Shown piece by piece: positions 1 through 12,861 of a DNA stretch of 64,000 nt (positions within the stretch are counted from its first letter, which is position 1; each line of letters opens with the position of its first letter). Source of the stretch: Plantago ovata (Eukaryota; Streptophyta; Magnoliopsida; Lamiales; Plantaginaceae); contig CM051456.1 in NCBI GenBank assembly GCA_028274465.1, positions 113,699,397 to 113,763,396 of the forward strand. Direction: 5' to 3'. Both the position numbers and the translations under genes were made by a program. Under the pieces are notes generated by a model that saw nothing but the letters and a program-made list of their open reading frames with translations, was not told the DNA's origin and ran no database searches.

Positions 1-1226
1 GAGCGCTCTGGTGGTCAAACGATGTCGTTTTTTAACGATACGTTGATTCCGTCAACCAGTAATGTGTTGGAAATGCTTATGAATTTAGATGTTTTGGTGA
101 TAAGATGGAGTTGTGGGGCCCGCCAAGACGGAGCGGGACGGGTTCTGGAAGGATGATGGGTCTGTTCCGTCGGGGCGGCCCTTGTTGGCGGGGTTCCTGC
201 GGGGTTGAAAGCAGATGTTACTGTTTGTAAGAGTGGTTGTGATTATGATACGGTTCAGAAAGCAGTTGAGGCTGCACCGAAATCGAAACGACTGGAGGCT
301 GGTAAGAGTTTGTTATTGGGATTAAGGTCGGTGTTTTATGAGGAGATTGTGAGGGTGCCATTGATAGGAGAAATGTGGTGTTTTTGGGAGATGGTATTGG
401 AAGACTATATACACTTGTTCTGGAATGTTGGACTGCTAGGGATGACTACGTATAATTCGGCCACCGTTGGTAAGTTCTCGTAGTTTCTATAGTGTCGTTT
501 TCTTGGAGAGATGCTATTGTTGTATAACATATTGAAAATGGTGGTGCAGGAGTAAATGGTGATGGGTTCATGGCAAGTGGTAACACCTTCCAGAACGCGG
601 CAGGCCCTGGCGCTCAGCAAGCCGTAGCTTTCCGATCGGACAGTGATCTCTCAGTCGTAGAAAACGGTGAGTTTCTTGGCAACCAGACGCCTTGTACGCT
701 CACAGCTTGCGGCAATACTATAAATCATTGCCGGATCCAAGGGAATGTTGACTTCATTTTCGGGAACTCAGCTGCATTTTTCCAGGACTGCCAGATCTTT
801 ATTGCTCCACGCCAACTTGAACCTGAGAAGGGTGAGAATGCTGTTACAGCTCATGGGAGAATAGACCCTGGTCTAAACAACAGGTTCGTGTTCCAGAATT
901 GTGTGATCAACGGCACTGACGCGTATCTGACTTTGTATCGTAGCAACCCTAAGGTGCACAAGAATATTGGGCAGGCCGTGGAAGAAGTACTCGAGGACAG
1001 TTTTTATCAAATGTGTTTGGAGGATCTTATTTCTCCGGATGGATGGTTGATTTGGGACGGTGATTTTGCATTGACTACATTGTATTATGGCGAGTTCCAG
1101 AATACTGGAGCGGATCTAGTGCGGCCGCTCGAGTTAAATGAGCAGCCAGATTCCGGCTGAGCATGTCGAATCTTACTCCGTTCAGAATTTCATCCAAGGG
1201 GATAAGTGGATTCCTAGTTCTATTTA
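1..1226 (+). pseudogene. Pectin methylesterase pseudogene (tandem copy 1, 5' end outside window)
   Basis: This is a decayed copy of the pectin methylesterase at 2370-4083. The window opens inside its inhibitor (PMEI) domain. The ancestral intron is still visible at about 470-549 (GTAAG donor, GTGCAG acceptor). Compared with copy 2, one T is missing near position 90, and the base missing before the TERDGFW-like motif is missing here too. In exon 2 two compensating indels scramble the stretch that should read QDTLYTH, so a catalytic Asp is lost. The LGRPW motif with the substrate-binding Arg has become IGQAV. DFIFG and the C-terminal region near 1180-1226 survive. A further copy of the 3' end and 3' UTR lies at about 1450-1700. 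It cannot encode a working esterase. Confidence 0.85.
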
Positions 1227-2316
1227 GGGAAACACACGGAATTCTGATTTATAGACCCCTTTTCCAAATCATTCAACGTCATTCCGGGTTTTTTTTGGCT
1301 TTTTGCATTTCGGGTTGTTTATGTAAAAGCAGCACAATATAGATGATCATTGAGTTTGAACTGCTCCTGTGTAGTTAAAAGAGTAGCTCCAATCTGATGC
1401 CAGAAATAAAATCTGGGAATTTCCCAACAGTTTCTTGAAATTTGATCGCAAGTTACTCTGTTCAGAATTTCATCCAAGGAAATCAGTGGATTCCTACTCC
1501 TACTACTAATTAATGGACTTGTATAAATGTGAGATAGTATATTTATAGTATGATATAGTGCTCAAATCTTATGTAAAAGCAGCAAAACAGATGATCATGG
1601 AGTCTGAGCTGCCCCTGTAATTAAAACGATAGTTCCAATCTGATGTAAGGAATGGAATCTTAGAATTTCGAAGCAATTTCTTGATGTTTAATTGCAAGTT
1701 ATCGCAGTTTGTTCTTCTGTTGGTTCAAAATTTGCACCCTGGACACAATTAAGCCAACGTGAATGACTTTTGAGATATTTAGCTTCTGTGCCTATACCCG
1801 GGCTCATCTACGAGTTCGAATTGGCAACTTCCACTCGTAAGTTTCTTACACTGGTGAAAGACTGAAATGGGAGTAAATTGGCTCTGGAGATAAGCTTGAA
1901 TACTCGAATTCCCTAAAAGAACACCTTTGGGGTGAGGTCTGGAAGTTAGAAAGTAGGCCTTCACCAGAAAATACTAAACAAGAGTCATTATATACATCTG
2001 CCAAAACATACGCATAATGATTATCTACTTTCTGGTAATCATTAGCAGTTTAAGCCTTGTTTTTGCCCATCGTGGCTCCGGTTTGTAATCGTTATGAATC
2101 TAGCTCGATGACCATGCGTACTACTACTACTACCAGAGTACGTACGGCTAATTAAACTCTGATGTTCCTGTTTCTGTAACTTCTTTTTTCTATTTTTAGT
2201 TCGTTCTGTTTCGGTTCTGGACCGTTAGTTTGACTGTCTTAAGCGTAGAATCATGGTATAATACTGAGTCCTGTCTAAAACAAGTACTGCTTCTCTACCA
2301 CTACAATTATCAATAA
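1227..2316. other. Spacer between PME copies with a repeated PME 3' end
   Basis: No gene is seen. At about 1453-1513 the last coding stretch of the PME is repeated (the [12 protein letters not shown] segment), followed by a second copy of the 3' UTR with its GATGATCAT and TCCAATCTGATG blocks, which also occur at 1320-1420 and 4150-4290. This points to repeated unequal duplication at the PME 3' end. The last few hundred bases should hold the promoter of copy 2; a clear TATA box was not assigned. Confidence 0.6.
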
Positions 2317-2369
2317 ATGATGTTCTTCCAAACAATTCTATTCTACACATTCAAATTTTCCTCATTTCA

Positions 2370-4083
2370 ATGGCTACTATCCTATCCTTCATTCTCCTCT
2401 CTCTCCTCTTCTCCTCCGTCTCGTCCAACCCCGGTAACCTCACATCCTCTGTCGTCGAACAGGCATGCAAAGCCTCACGTGATCCTCAGTTTTGCCAATC
2501 CTCCTTATCCAAGTCATCTCCTTCAACAATCATTGATACAATTAAATCAGCCATTTCAGTTACCTCAGGACATCTCCAAAATGGAACATTGATGGCACAA
2601 AACGTGTTATCTAGCTTCAAAGGCGACGTTAACGCAACAAACGCCGCTGACTTTTGCTTAGAGATGTTAGGTTACGCGGAGCACCGAATCAATTTGGTTA
2701 ATGGCGTTTTTCCAAATGCTGATCGGCTTAAGGACGTGCGTGCATGGATGAGTGCTGCTTTGTCTTACCAATACTCCAGCTGGTCAGCTTTGAACAAGCA
2801 CGCCAACAAGAGTGCGCTAGTCGGCGAAACAATGTCGTTTTTGAACGATTCGTTGATTGCATCAACCAGCAATGTGTTGGGAATGTTCATGAATTTCGAT
2901 GTTTTTGGTGATAAAATGGAATTGTGTGGCCCGCCAAGACAGAGCGGGACGGGTTCTGGGAGAAAGTGTCTGTTCCGTCTGGGGCGGCCCCCGTTGGTGG
3001 TGTGCCAGCGGGGTTGAAGGCAGATGTGACTGTTTGTAAGAGTGGTTGTGATCATGATACTATTCAGAAAGCGGTTGAGGCTGCACCGGAAGGACTCGAG
3101 GTTGGCAAGAGGTTTGTGATTGGGATCAAGTCTGGTGTTTATGAGGAGACTGTGAGGGTGCCAATGAATAAGACGAACGTGGTGTTTCTGGGAGATGGGA
3201 TTGGGAAGACAGTTATTACCGGTTCCAAGAACGTTGGACTGCTAGGGATTAATACGTATAATACGGCTACAGTTGGTAAGTTCTTGTGAACATGTCCATC
3301 CAGAATTTCAGATTCTGTTTTTACCTAACATGCCATTGTTGTATATAACATGTTGAAAATGGTGGTGCAGGAGTACTTGGTGATGGGTTCATGGCAAGTG
3401 GTATCACGGTCCAGAACACTGCAGGCCCTGGCGCTCAGCAAGCCGTAGCTTTCCGATCAGACAGTGATCTCTCAGTCATAGAAAACTGTGAATTTCTTGG
3501 CAACCAAGACACGTTGTACACTCACAACTTACGGCAATACTACAAATCATGCCGGATCCAAGGGAATATTGACTTCATTTTCGGGAGCGCATCTGCATTT
3601 TTCCAGGACTGCCAGATCATTGTTGCTCCACGCCAACTTGAAGCTGAGAAGGGTGAGAAGAATGCCATTACAGCTCATGGAAGAATGGAGCCAGGCCAAA
3701 CAACAGGGTATGTGTTCCAGAATTGTGTGATCAGCGGCACTGATGCGTATATGGCTTTGTATCGTAAAAATCCTAAGGTGCACCAGAACTTCTTGGGTAG
3801 ACCGTGGAAGCAATACTCGAGGACAGTTTTCATTAAATGTGTTTTGGAGGATCTAATTTCTCCGGATGGATGGTCGCCTTGGGATGGTGATTTTGCATTG
3901 AGCACGTTGTATTATGGCGAGTTCCAGAACTCGGGGGCAGGATCTAGTGCGGCCGCTCGAGTTAAATGGAGCAGCCAGATTCCGGCTGAGCATGTCGAGT
4001 CTTACTCCGTTCAGAATTTCATCCAAGGGGATAAGTGGATTCCTACTTCTAATTTAGGGAAAAAACGGAATTCTGATTTATAG
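2370..4083 (+). pseudogene. Pectin methylesterase with N-terminal inhibitor domain (PMEI-PME), one frameshift
   Basis: Type I pectin methylesterases enter the wall and de-esterify homogalacturonan; the N-terminal PMEI region holds the enzyme inactive until processed. The start at 2370 gives a signal-peptide-like N-terminus (MATILSFILLSLLFSS) and a PMEI domain of about 185 residues. The catalytic part is read from about 2936: [18 protein letters not shown], then an intron at 3276-3370 and exon 2 at 3371-4083. Exon 2 has [31 protein letters not shown] and the C-terminal [14 protein letters not shown] block, so both catalytic Asp, the Gln residues and the Arg are present. Exon 1 changes frame near 2936: the family motif [10 protein letters not shown] would need one more A. 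Copy 1 has the same state. Read literally the product ends after the inhibitor domain at 3017; a sequencing error is less likely because the two copies agree. Confidence 0.8.
3276..3370 (+). other. Intron of the PME gene
   Basis: GTAAGT donor follows ACAGTTG and the acceptor is GGTGCAG before GAGTACTTGG. Splicing joins a split Gly codon and restores the conserved reading [14 protein letters not shown], the usual position of the single intron in many PME genes. Confidence 0.85.
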
Positions 4084-5923
4084 ACCCCTTTTCCCAAATC
4101 ATTCAACATCATTCCGAGTTGTTTTTTGGCTTTTTGCATTTCGGGTTGTTGATGTAAAAGCAGCACAATATAGATGATCATTGAGTTTGAACTGCTCCTG
4201 TAGTTAAAAGAGTAGCTCCAATCTGATGCTTGAAATAAAAATCTGAGAATCTCTCAACAGTTTCTTGATGTTTGATCCCAAGTTATAGCATGTTTTTCTT
4301 CTTTCGGTTCAAAACTTGCACACGGGAGCGAACATAAAAGCCTTTTTGGAGAGATTGTGCTTCTGAACCTATACCGGGACTCAAACAACAGATCTTCTGT
4401 CCACTTTTGTGTTTTGTTCTTGGGGAAGATTATTACCTGGGTCTATATATCGTATATGTTTTACACCGGAAGAAAGATTGAATAGTCTCTGCCGACACTT
4501 ATGCATAATGATTCTCTACTTTCTGGTAAATCATTAAGGATACTTTTCTTTAGTAACTTGTGACCGGAATGAATGGTGCATGAAGTGCCAAAACGACTAA
4601 ACGAGGCCTTTAATGCTTTTTTTTTTCTACATTGAGAAATATCAAAGAGAAACTTACAAACAGAAGATAGGACTAACTGAACTTACTGCGTCTGATGGTC
4701 TATCATCTACTCCCTCCATCATTTTTTAGATTATTTATGTTTCATTTCAAAACGAACGATTTTTAAAAGATTTGTATAATATGTGATGTTTGGTTTAATG
4801 GAATGACTTACAATATATGAGATAAAAGTTTTTGTTTTTTAAATGTGAAAAATCTATTGAAACGGACGAAAAATTAATACGTAAATAACCTAAATAAACA
4901 ATTGGGTGTTTAATTGGTAACGGCTGATGTCCTACCTATATATCAACAGTACTTGAGGTGACATGTGGTCTTTAATGTCCTAAGATAAGACATGGCAAAA
5001 ATTCATCCAACAGAAGTTGGACGATGATAACTTCACACAAACTGTAGAAAAAGAGTCACAGGCTCACAGTAAGTAAGGGGTATTGGTACAGTAAGTAAGT
5101 AAGGGGTATTGGTAAGTAAGGGGTATTGGTACAGTTCTGGTTCGGTCCGGGCTGGACTGGTTCCTACGGCCTCATCTTCAGGTCACTTCTTTTCTCTATT
5201 TCTGGTCTGGTCCGGTTCGTTAGTCTGAATGACTAAGCGCAAGTTCATGGCATGTCTCCAACGACAACCACCACAAATTTTTCAATAAATGAAGTTGTAC
5301 CACTTGATGAATAATTGATAGTTTAGCTGATTTTAGCCACACATTGGTTCATTTTTGTCCCTCACTGACTTGCCAGTAAAGTTGTCAACTATCAATCTAA
5401 TAAAATAGAAGGGAGTACATTGTAGCTAATTCCACATGAGTTTGTAACAACAAAATACAAGGAAGGGACAAACTTCTGTTCATTATTGATGAAGTCACAT
5501 GATGACGAATGTAGTGAGAACTTTCTGCTAGTGATTTTGCTCCCATCAACTTATATTTCACATGTGTACAGGGCATGATTGAGTAACATATGTTCATGGG
5601 ACATGCCTACATTCTCTTGAAAACCAGTCATTTTTTTTTCCTCCTTTCTTTTCTTAATTTCTAAAACTGAACACAAGAACTTGACCTTGATGCTTCAGTA
5701 AGATTTGGAAAAATCCAATTTGAACAAGGGGTATGGTATAATGCAAGTGTGAGTTTGCCAGATAAAAATACTCAAGTAACAGTACACTTAATAATTTTCA
5801 TCAATATTACAAAACAAACCAATTACAAATGAACAAATTATTTATGTATTTATTTTTTCATTCGAACCATATGCTTATTTATCAGCAATCTTCAACTGGA
5901 AACCAGTAACAATAGAAATAGAA
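4084..5923. other. Intergenic region after the PME pair
   Basis: The first 250 bases match the 3' UTR blocks of copy 1. Around 5065-5140 a short direct repeat (GTAAGTAAGGGGTATTGGTA) occurs three times with variation. A sequence beginning ACTCCCTCCATCA at about 4709 resembles one end of a Stowaway-like MITE, but a matching far end was not convincing. No gene is seen. Confidence 0.5.
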
Positions 5924-8900
5924 CTACAGATTTATGGATATCACAACTGGTTCCATACCTGGATCAACAGCAAACTTCTTCACCACTTTCTTCTGGCCAG
6001 GGGTATAAAATTCAATATCATAAGTTCCATGAAACCCTCTGAACTCAAACTGACCTTGTTCATTGATTTCGCCACTAGCATGAGACAGCCACTCTCTCTT
6101 AAGCGCCAGGTACCTTTTGCCTGCCTCGTTGACATCTCCTTCTGCGTTCACCAAATGAGAGTTATCCCGGCTCATGAATAGCTCCCAGAAGCCCCACAAC
6201 ATTACGCCCTCGACTGCAGGGTGCGCATAAGCTTCCCGAAGCATAACTTCCAAATCATCAGCTCTGACAAACTCGTTCACAGATGAAACATCAAGCTCTG
6301 TGAACCAGATTGGAAGCCCAAGAATCCCCAGTTTATCTAGTGCAAAACTAACAATTGGCCCGACTGGACAATCTATGTGACCCTGTAAGCCTATTCCACC
6401 AACAGGAGCCCCTTGTTCTTGGAGATCAAGAATGTGCTCGATGTACTTCTCGGGTGTTGATCGAGTGTCGCCACAATCCTCGATGTGGTAATCATTTACA
6501 AATAAGGTGGCGGATGGGTCAAGTTGACTCGCTGTCTTGAACATGTTAACTCTGATATCTTTTCCCAAATGGTCTTGGTAGAACGAGCCATGGAGCATTT
6601 CATTGTTCACGTCATAGTGCTTGAATTTGCCCTTGTAGCGAGTCAAGAGGCTTGATAGACGGTTCTGAACGGCTGACATCATGTCAGTTTTGCTTAGACC
6701 CTTTATCCAGGACTGGACTGTATTTTCAACCTCCCAGAAAATACAGTGGCCACGAAGCTGAATGTTTCGGCTTGAAAGCAAGCTGACCATCTCATCAGCA
6801 TCTTTGTAGTTGAGATTTCCCTGTTGTGGCTCTGTCCAGTACCACTTCAACTCATTTCCAAATACAGCCCAGTTGAAGTTTTTGGTCAAGAATTCGACGA
6901 AGTCTTCGTTGTCCATGTTTGTTCTCATTAAACATGATCCAAATGGGAAACTGTTCTGGACTTGTTTTATTTTTATTACGGTGCCACTAAGCGTGCTTGA
7001 ATCAGATGCGTTGAATTTCAACGTGACATCACGTTTGCGCACCTGCATCATGAAATAATGTACTTTTGAGAAATATAATGTGCATAAAAAATATGAGTCC
7101 TTAGATGACAAGGCCTTTAATGTGCAATGGAATTCTAATACTAGATCTCCAGTGAAGTGAAAATGTGAAAACTCATGATTCTGTAACATGAAAGGAAATG
7201 ATTTAATGGCTGTTTTGCTTCAAGAAAAGCGGTGGAATTTATACATGCCAAAAGCTGGAAATTCAGCATTTACCTTGTCTGTTACGTGCTTCAAGTGTTG
7301 AAATCTTTTGTGTCTGTCAACAGCAAAGATTTGAAGGCCAGCAACCATCAGATCAACACCAGGATCTGGACCTTGTAAATAAATCATTACTTTTGTTGCT
7401 GGCTTCTCGATTCTGAAAGCACCACCCAATTCATGCCATTTATCATCATTCGATTCAATCTGACCGCCATTGACCCACTGACCATCAACGCTAACAGCAA
7501 CACTAATGTTTTGGGGCTTAGTTGCCCCATTCCCGATACGAACCCAAGCAGAAACTTGATAAGTCAGAAACATTTTAATTTTGTCTGTTACCATCTGAGC
7601 TGGACCCATCCATCCCTGAGTACGATTGGTCACACAGATGTAGCGGCCACTTAAAGGCTCATGGAGCTCGAGAGATCCTCTAGCCATAGAAGGAAGGATA
7701 TGTGGAGAACCAATTCTTACACTAAGCGTGCAATTACCAAGTGGAAACCAGCCAGTAGTGCCATCACCAAGGTTGTTATTACTATTAGCAATAATATTGA
7801 CTCCAAATGCATCATCCTGAGAAAAAGAGACAGGACATCAGGCAGATCAGCATAAAATCCTTACCGAGCAAAATCTACGTGTTTGATTTTTGTTGCACGG
7901 TAAACATTTCTTCTGACATACAGAACAAAACATTAAAAAGGAGGAATTTGGTGGAGTTTTCTACCATATGACAACAGAATTTCGTGCAAAGGGGAGATTT
8001 AGCACATTTTATAACACAGGGAATCACCATTCAATTTCCTTGTGATATATCCTCATTCATTCAATTACCTCAATGACTGGTGGAGTTGCAGGCGGAGCTT
8101 TGGCGGCACGCTTTACAACTAGATTATTAAGGAGAATATCAGTTCCGGAAGGAGGGCCTTCTAAGAAAATAACTGCCTTTGAAGGAGCACCATTTAAAAG
8201 AAACTTTCCTTGTAGCTGCGCCCAATCATTGACTGTTGCCTGCACACTGCATAACCAATAAGCTTCTTAGAATATATTTTACAGAATGTTCCAATGGCCA
8301 ACTCAAAAATTTGGAAAACAACTATTTTTATATATGAAATGCAGATACAATTTTACCTGCCGATGCCTATGTATTGTTCACGGCCATCTGCTGCCTGAAC
8401 CCACAGTGTAGCCCTAACATCTGAATTAGTGGTATTATTACCAAATATTCGAACTACAGCATTAAGTTCATAGGCCAGCTTCCTCTGCACTCTCCCAGTT
8501 ATCTCCTGCTGAAGACCATTCCATGTCTGTGTACGATCACCTGTTGATGCAAAGAACTTTCCGGACTTTGGAAGTACTTTTCCATCACCCATGGAATCAT
8601 GCAAAACAATCTTGCAACCTCTCCCTGTCCAATTATTAAGGCCATCGTCAAATGTTGGATTCAGTATGATGCTCTCATCTCCGTCAGAAGAACCTGATCC
8701 TCGCCTCTATCAAAAAGCAAACATATGTTCACTGGTGAGCAGAAAATGGACAATGTTGAGACATTTACATATTTTGTCAGTCCAGGGCTAAGTTAATAGT
8801 AAAGCCAATGGCATTCTGCCGCATACATTCTATTATAGGCAATCTACTTGTATTCTGCAATGTGCATAAAAATCCCCTGTATCCATGAAAATTGTGAAAA

Positions 8901-10692
8901 ATTCCTCCTTGAAGCTTATTTACACTTTCCAAAATATAAGGAGATAAAGTACGGAAGCATGCAGTTGACAATATATATGGAGACCACCATTATAGTAAAG
9001 CAAGCATGCTAGAACTGTATATCTTCCAAATAAACTTACATGACACTGACTGTTGCTAGTACATGAGATCTCCACTGATCTTATGAGTAAGTCAATTCCA
9101 GGTGAAGGCCCTTCGAGATAAAATATAACTCTCTGAGGGACAGTTGACAACTCAAATGTACCTTCAATCTTCTCCCACTTCTCCCTCGAAGCGGAAGTCC
9201 TGCTTAAGAATTATGGAATAAGCAACTGCCTCACCAAGCTGACAAATTATTGCAAAATAGAGAAAGAATGTACCTTCCAATGCACAAATAACTAGGGGAT
9301 GAAAAGTTTTCCTCGAGTTTCAGAGTTGCCTGCACGTCAACATCACCTTGAACAGTTCCCGATATTGCAACCCAAGCACAAACACTATAAGTGGACCCTG
9401 CAGAGACCCTGTCAGTGATGTCTTGTTCCAGGCCTTGCCAGCACTGTTGTCGATTCGTTATAACAGCAAAGCCACCATTTAACTTAGGTATTAGTGATTC
9501 AGGGCAACGCGGCTCTGGAGGAGCCACAAAGGCGTTGCAGCAATTTGGGTGCCACAAGTGAAGTCCTCCAGAAAAGTCATGATTTAGTACAATGTTTCTA
9601 GCAGGCCTGCTGTCTAAATCCTTCATTTCCTCATTCAAATTCGGCTGTAAAGACCAACATTTAGTTAGAAATAACCGAATTTATTATAGACTCACTTCTC
9701 ACGTGCACTTGTGAATGCTGTGTGTTATTCCCGTACCAAATTACTAAATTGACAAGCAAGCACAATAACTCGTTACAGCACCTGAGCTGTATCTTAAAAA
9801 AAGGATTATAAAGCAGATAGTGTCCAGAAAAATTGAAATCAGATGACCACGTTGAAAACTGGCAAACTTGATCATTTTCAGTGTTAAGTAACCTTTCATC
9901 CTCTAAAAAGAAATGAAGGGCCTCATCCAAAACACAAGAATTGCACCAGTAAATTCTGATGAAGGCTTCCTAGCCTTTTAATTTTTTTTTAATAATCTCA
10001 TACTGAATCACTCCATGTATAACAATGACGCCAGAGTCCTCAGTTGGAAGTGAAAAATACAAACATCAGCCCATCTGCAGCTGACTCTAAACTGACCACT
10101 CAATCAGTGAATCTCCAAATAAATCTGGCAATAAATTATAAAGACAATAGCGAGAACTCTAAGAGACCATCCTATCAAACTCAATGGTCTAGATGCACAC
10201 AATGGGGTAACATAAAGAGCAAGTGTCCTATTGCACCAAGGTTGCATTGCACCCTCATGCATACACACAAAAATGTTCAAATCATTAGCCAAAACACAAA
10301 ACTAAACCTCCATCATTACCCATTGCTAAATTTATAACCTAATGAAATAATGACAAAATCGGCAATAAGATCGATACCAAAACCAGATGTCAAAATTTAC
10401 CTCAATCTGTGACTGAGAGATAGAAGACTCAGCAGCAGCATTGGATGCAGATGGCTTGTTCTCCTCCTCCATAATGTCGTCTCTTAATCCCTAAATCCAC
10501 AAAACAGCAAATTATAAAAAAAGGAAAAATAAGGAAACCCCAAATGGGTATTATCAAGAAATTGAAAAAGGTAAGATTTTGAAGCAAGAAACAACCTCGT
10601 ACCTGCTTCGGCTGAGAAGGTGGACTCTCTTCTTCTTCTTGCTCCTTGATGACTCGGTGACTGATGAAGCAGCATTTGAAGAAGCGGCTCAT
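5924..10692 (-). CDS. XYN1: Endo-1,4-beta-xylanase, CBM22 x3 + GH10 (XYN1-like), apparently intact
   Basis: The enzyme cleaves beta-1,4 bonds in wall xylan. Coding exons on the - strand: 10692-10603, 10490-10401, 9644-9274, 9199-9040, 8706-8357, 8246-8069, 7816-7274, 7042-5924. All introns are GT-AG and all phases match, giving about 966 residues. Three CBM22-like modules lie near residues 75-235, 248-400 and 415-585, each with an ILN/VLN-type start, a TNR-Q-W-G core and an EGP-P-G-D end. GH10 follows at about 605-920 with the acid/base Glu in NNEMLHG (about E742) and the nucleophile Glu in WFTELD (about E843). The start at 10692 gives MSRFFKCCF; an in-frame ATG at 10472 is an alternative and would shorten the protein by 36 residues. 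No signal peptide is obvious, as in other plant XYN1-type proteins. Four broken relatives lie further along the window. Confidence 0.93.
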
Positions 10693-11701
10693 TATATACA
10701 CAGTGAGGCGGCAAAAGGTCCTTTACAAGTCAAGTCTAAGAAAAGGGCGGGACCAGCTCAACCAACCAATCAAATCATTTTTTTTTCCACTTCCCTAATC
10801 TCTGCAACATTTATGATACTACAGTGTAGTAACTACACCATAATCTTGATTCACTTTGTGGGGCTGGCTTAATCCAACACCCAAGGGGTTTAATGTGTGC
10901 TTAAAGTAGTGGTTTTCGTGGGAAGATGATGAATTCATTGATTATGGGTTAGAGTATGGTGCAGTGCTTTGCTTTTACTCAAGAAGATGATGACATTGAT
11001 ACCTTGCTTGCTTCTGTTCTTCTGCTTGCAGTTTGCAAATTGCAACCAAAGCTAATTTGATGGTCTAAATTAATTGATTGATTGCAGTTTTTAGGTTTGG
11101 TGAACCAAATTGGGTTGACTTTTGCTTTACATTTCTCCTTTTTCTATTTCCTTTTTTATATTTGGGCTTTGAGTGCTGCTCATTTTATTTCAAAAACTTA
11201 TTTTAATTACTTATAGGGTCAATAACAAATTAGTACTTTGGATTGGAACTCCTTTGAGTTTAGTAAAATTACAAAAGCACCTCTCAAAGTTTGGATTTCT
11301 AAATCTTCAGTGAATTTTTATTTACTTTTTTTTTAATCTCGACGTTTCAAAAAATATCAAATTGTGTACTGAAAAAACAATTAATTAAATCATATAATAA
11401 TAGTACAACAATATCATGTACAAGACTTGCAGCCGGAACAGTAGCAGCGTAATACAAAAATCGTGAGGAGCTTTTTGGAAAAAGCTACTATTATTCTTAC
11501 TTCGAAAGGTGTTGAATTGGGTATCTTGAAATAAAGATATGTTGATAAAGCGATGAAATCAATTTGTTTTTGAAACAATCTCAAAGCAAATTGTTTATGT
11601 AACAATCACAAAACAAATTGTGCAGCATTGTGACATAAATCTTGTTACAAACACTTCCGCTAATAGCAAACCACCTCATTGTGTCCATCTTTTTTTCTTT
11701 A
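10693..11701. other. Upstream region of the xylanase gene
   Basis: This should contain the xylanase promoter and 5' UTR, read right to left. It is AT-rich, with no convincing ORF on either strand and no transposon end recognised before the Harbinger-like element at 11702. Confidence 0.5.
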
Positions 11702-12858
11702 GGGGCCGTTTGGTTCACTAGGAAAATGAAAAGTTTTGGTGATTTTGCCTAACATTTCGATGATTGGTTCATAAGAAAAGTTAGTAGGAAATGTCTAAAT
11801 TCGGTCAGACCACATTTTTATTTTTACGGAACCGGAAATCACCTAGATGGATTTTTGTGCATGAAAATGAAAAAGTTTTCCTACTTCTTTTACATGGAGG
11901 GCATGTATTCCATATTGGAAATCTTCCAAATTTTCGTAGTTACAATTTTGACCCTGAAAACACTAGATTATTGTCCAAATTGACCTCATTAGTCCAGATT
12001 ATTACCCACCACATCCCCTTAAACACCCAATTGAAATAACATTCTTATCCTCATTAAACATATTAATTACTGCTCTATCTTCTTCTTCCTCATCTATTCT
12101 TCCACCACCGTGAAGAAACCCATCCCCATTGCTGCTCTGATATGTCAACTTTGCTGCTCTGGTTGTTTTTTTTTTTCTTTTTCTGGGTAGTGATGGAAAA
12201 GGTGTTTCGTTTCCTCGAATTATAACTCCGAATTCGTCAAAAAATCCGTCTAAGTATTCTTCCTTCCTTGCCTTCCCCTTCTCCGTCAATGAGCACATCT
12301 TATACATTGCGAGAGATGGCACATCACTTGTAGAAGATCTCTTCAATTTTTTATTTTTTTTAATTTGTGATGTTTAGAAAGAGACAAAGAAAGAAAAATG
12401 GTGTCTTGATTAATGGTATGAATGGGGGAGTTTGGTAACAGGCGACAGTGAGGTGTTGGAGAAACGCACCAATTTTACTCTTCTTCATCTATCATTTATC
12501 ATCTTCATTCTATTCTTCCATTGTTGCACACAGTAGAAGAAAAAAATCCATGATAGATGAAGATTGAGCATATGGAATGAAGAAAAAAAAGGATTAACAC
12601 ATAACACAAATAACCAAAATAGATAGAAATGAAGTATTAATGAAACAATGTGCATCAGATCTTGTGGAGATGATTTATGATGATATTTTAAATCTTTAAA
12701 TAAAAATATTAGAGTTGGACCAGATTTCCTAATAAATATTTGGTACCAATCAAGGAAATGTCCCACATTTCCTACTTATTTTCGTAGTTATGTGTTTGGA
12801 CCAGATTTCCTAGGAAATGCTGATTTTTTCCTTTTCCTAGTTCAAACCAAAAAGCCCC
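11702..12858. mobile_element. PIF/Harbinger-like non-autonomous element, TTA target duplication
   Basis: The left end reads GGGGCCGTTTGGTTC followed by ACTAGGAAAA, and the right end in reverse complement reads GGGGCTTTTTGGTTTGA followed by ACTAGGAAAAG. The element is flanked by TTA on both sides (11699-11701 and 12859-12861), the usual target duplication of this superfamily. At about 1.16 kb it is long for a MITE. A 114-residue - strand frame (12346-12002) is Lys/Arg and Glu rich but matches no transposase motif I recognise, so it looks non-autonomous. Confidence 0.75.
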
Positions 12859-12861
12859 TTA

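Noticed and set aside
2317..2592. Alternative 91-codon frame overlapping the PME start
   Set aside because: It is a shadow in another frame of the signal peptide and PMEI domain; the 2370 frame has the family features.
3945..3966. NotI and XhoI sites side by side (GCGGCCGCTCGAG), also at about 1121, looking like a cloning-vector polylinker
   Set aside because: They lie in frame in the PME coding region (SSAAARVKW) and occur in both tandem copies; related PMEs have a similar residue pattern here, so this is native sequence.
4709..4880. Stowaway-like MITE
   Set aside because: One end (CTCCCTCCATCA) is suggestive but no inverted partner with a matching TA could be paired convincingly.
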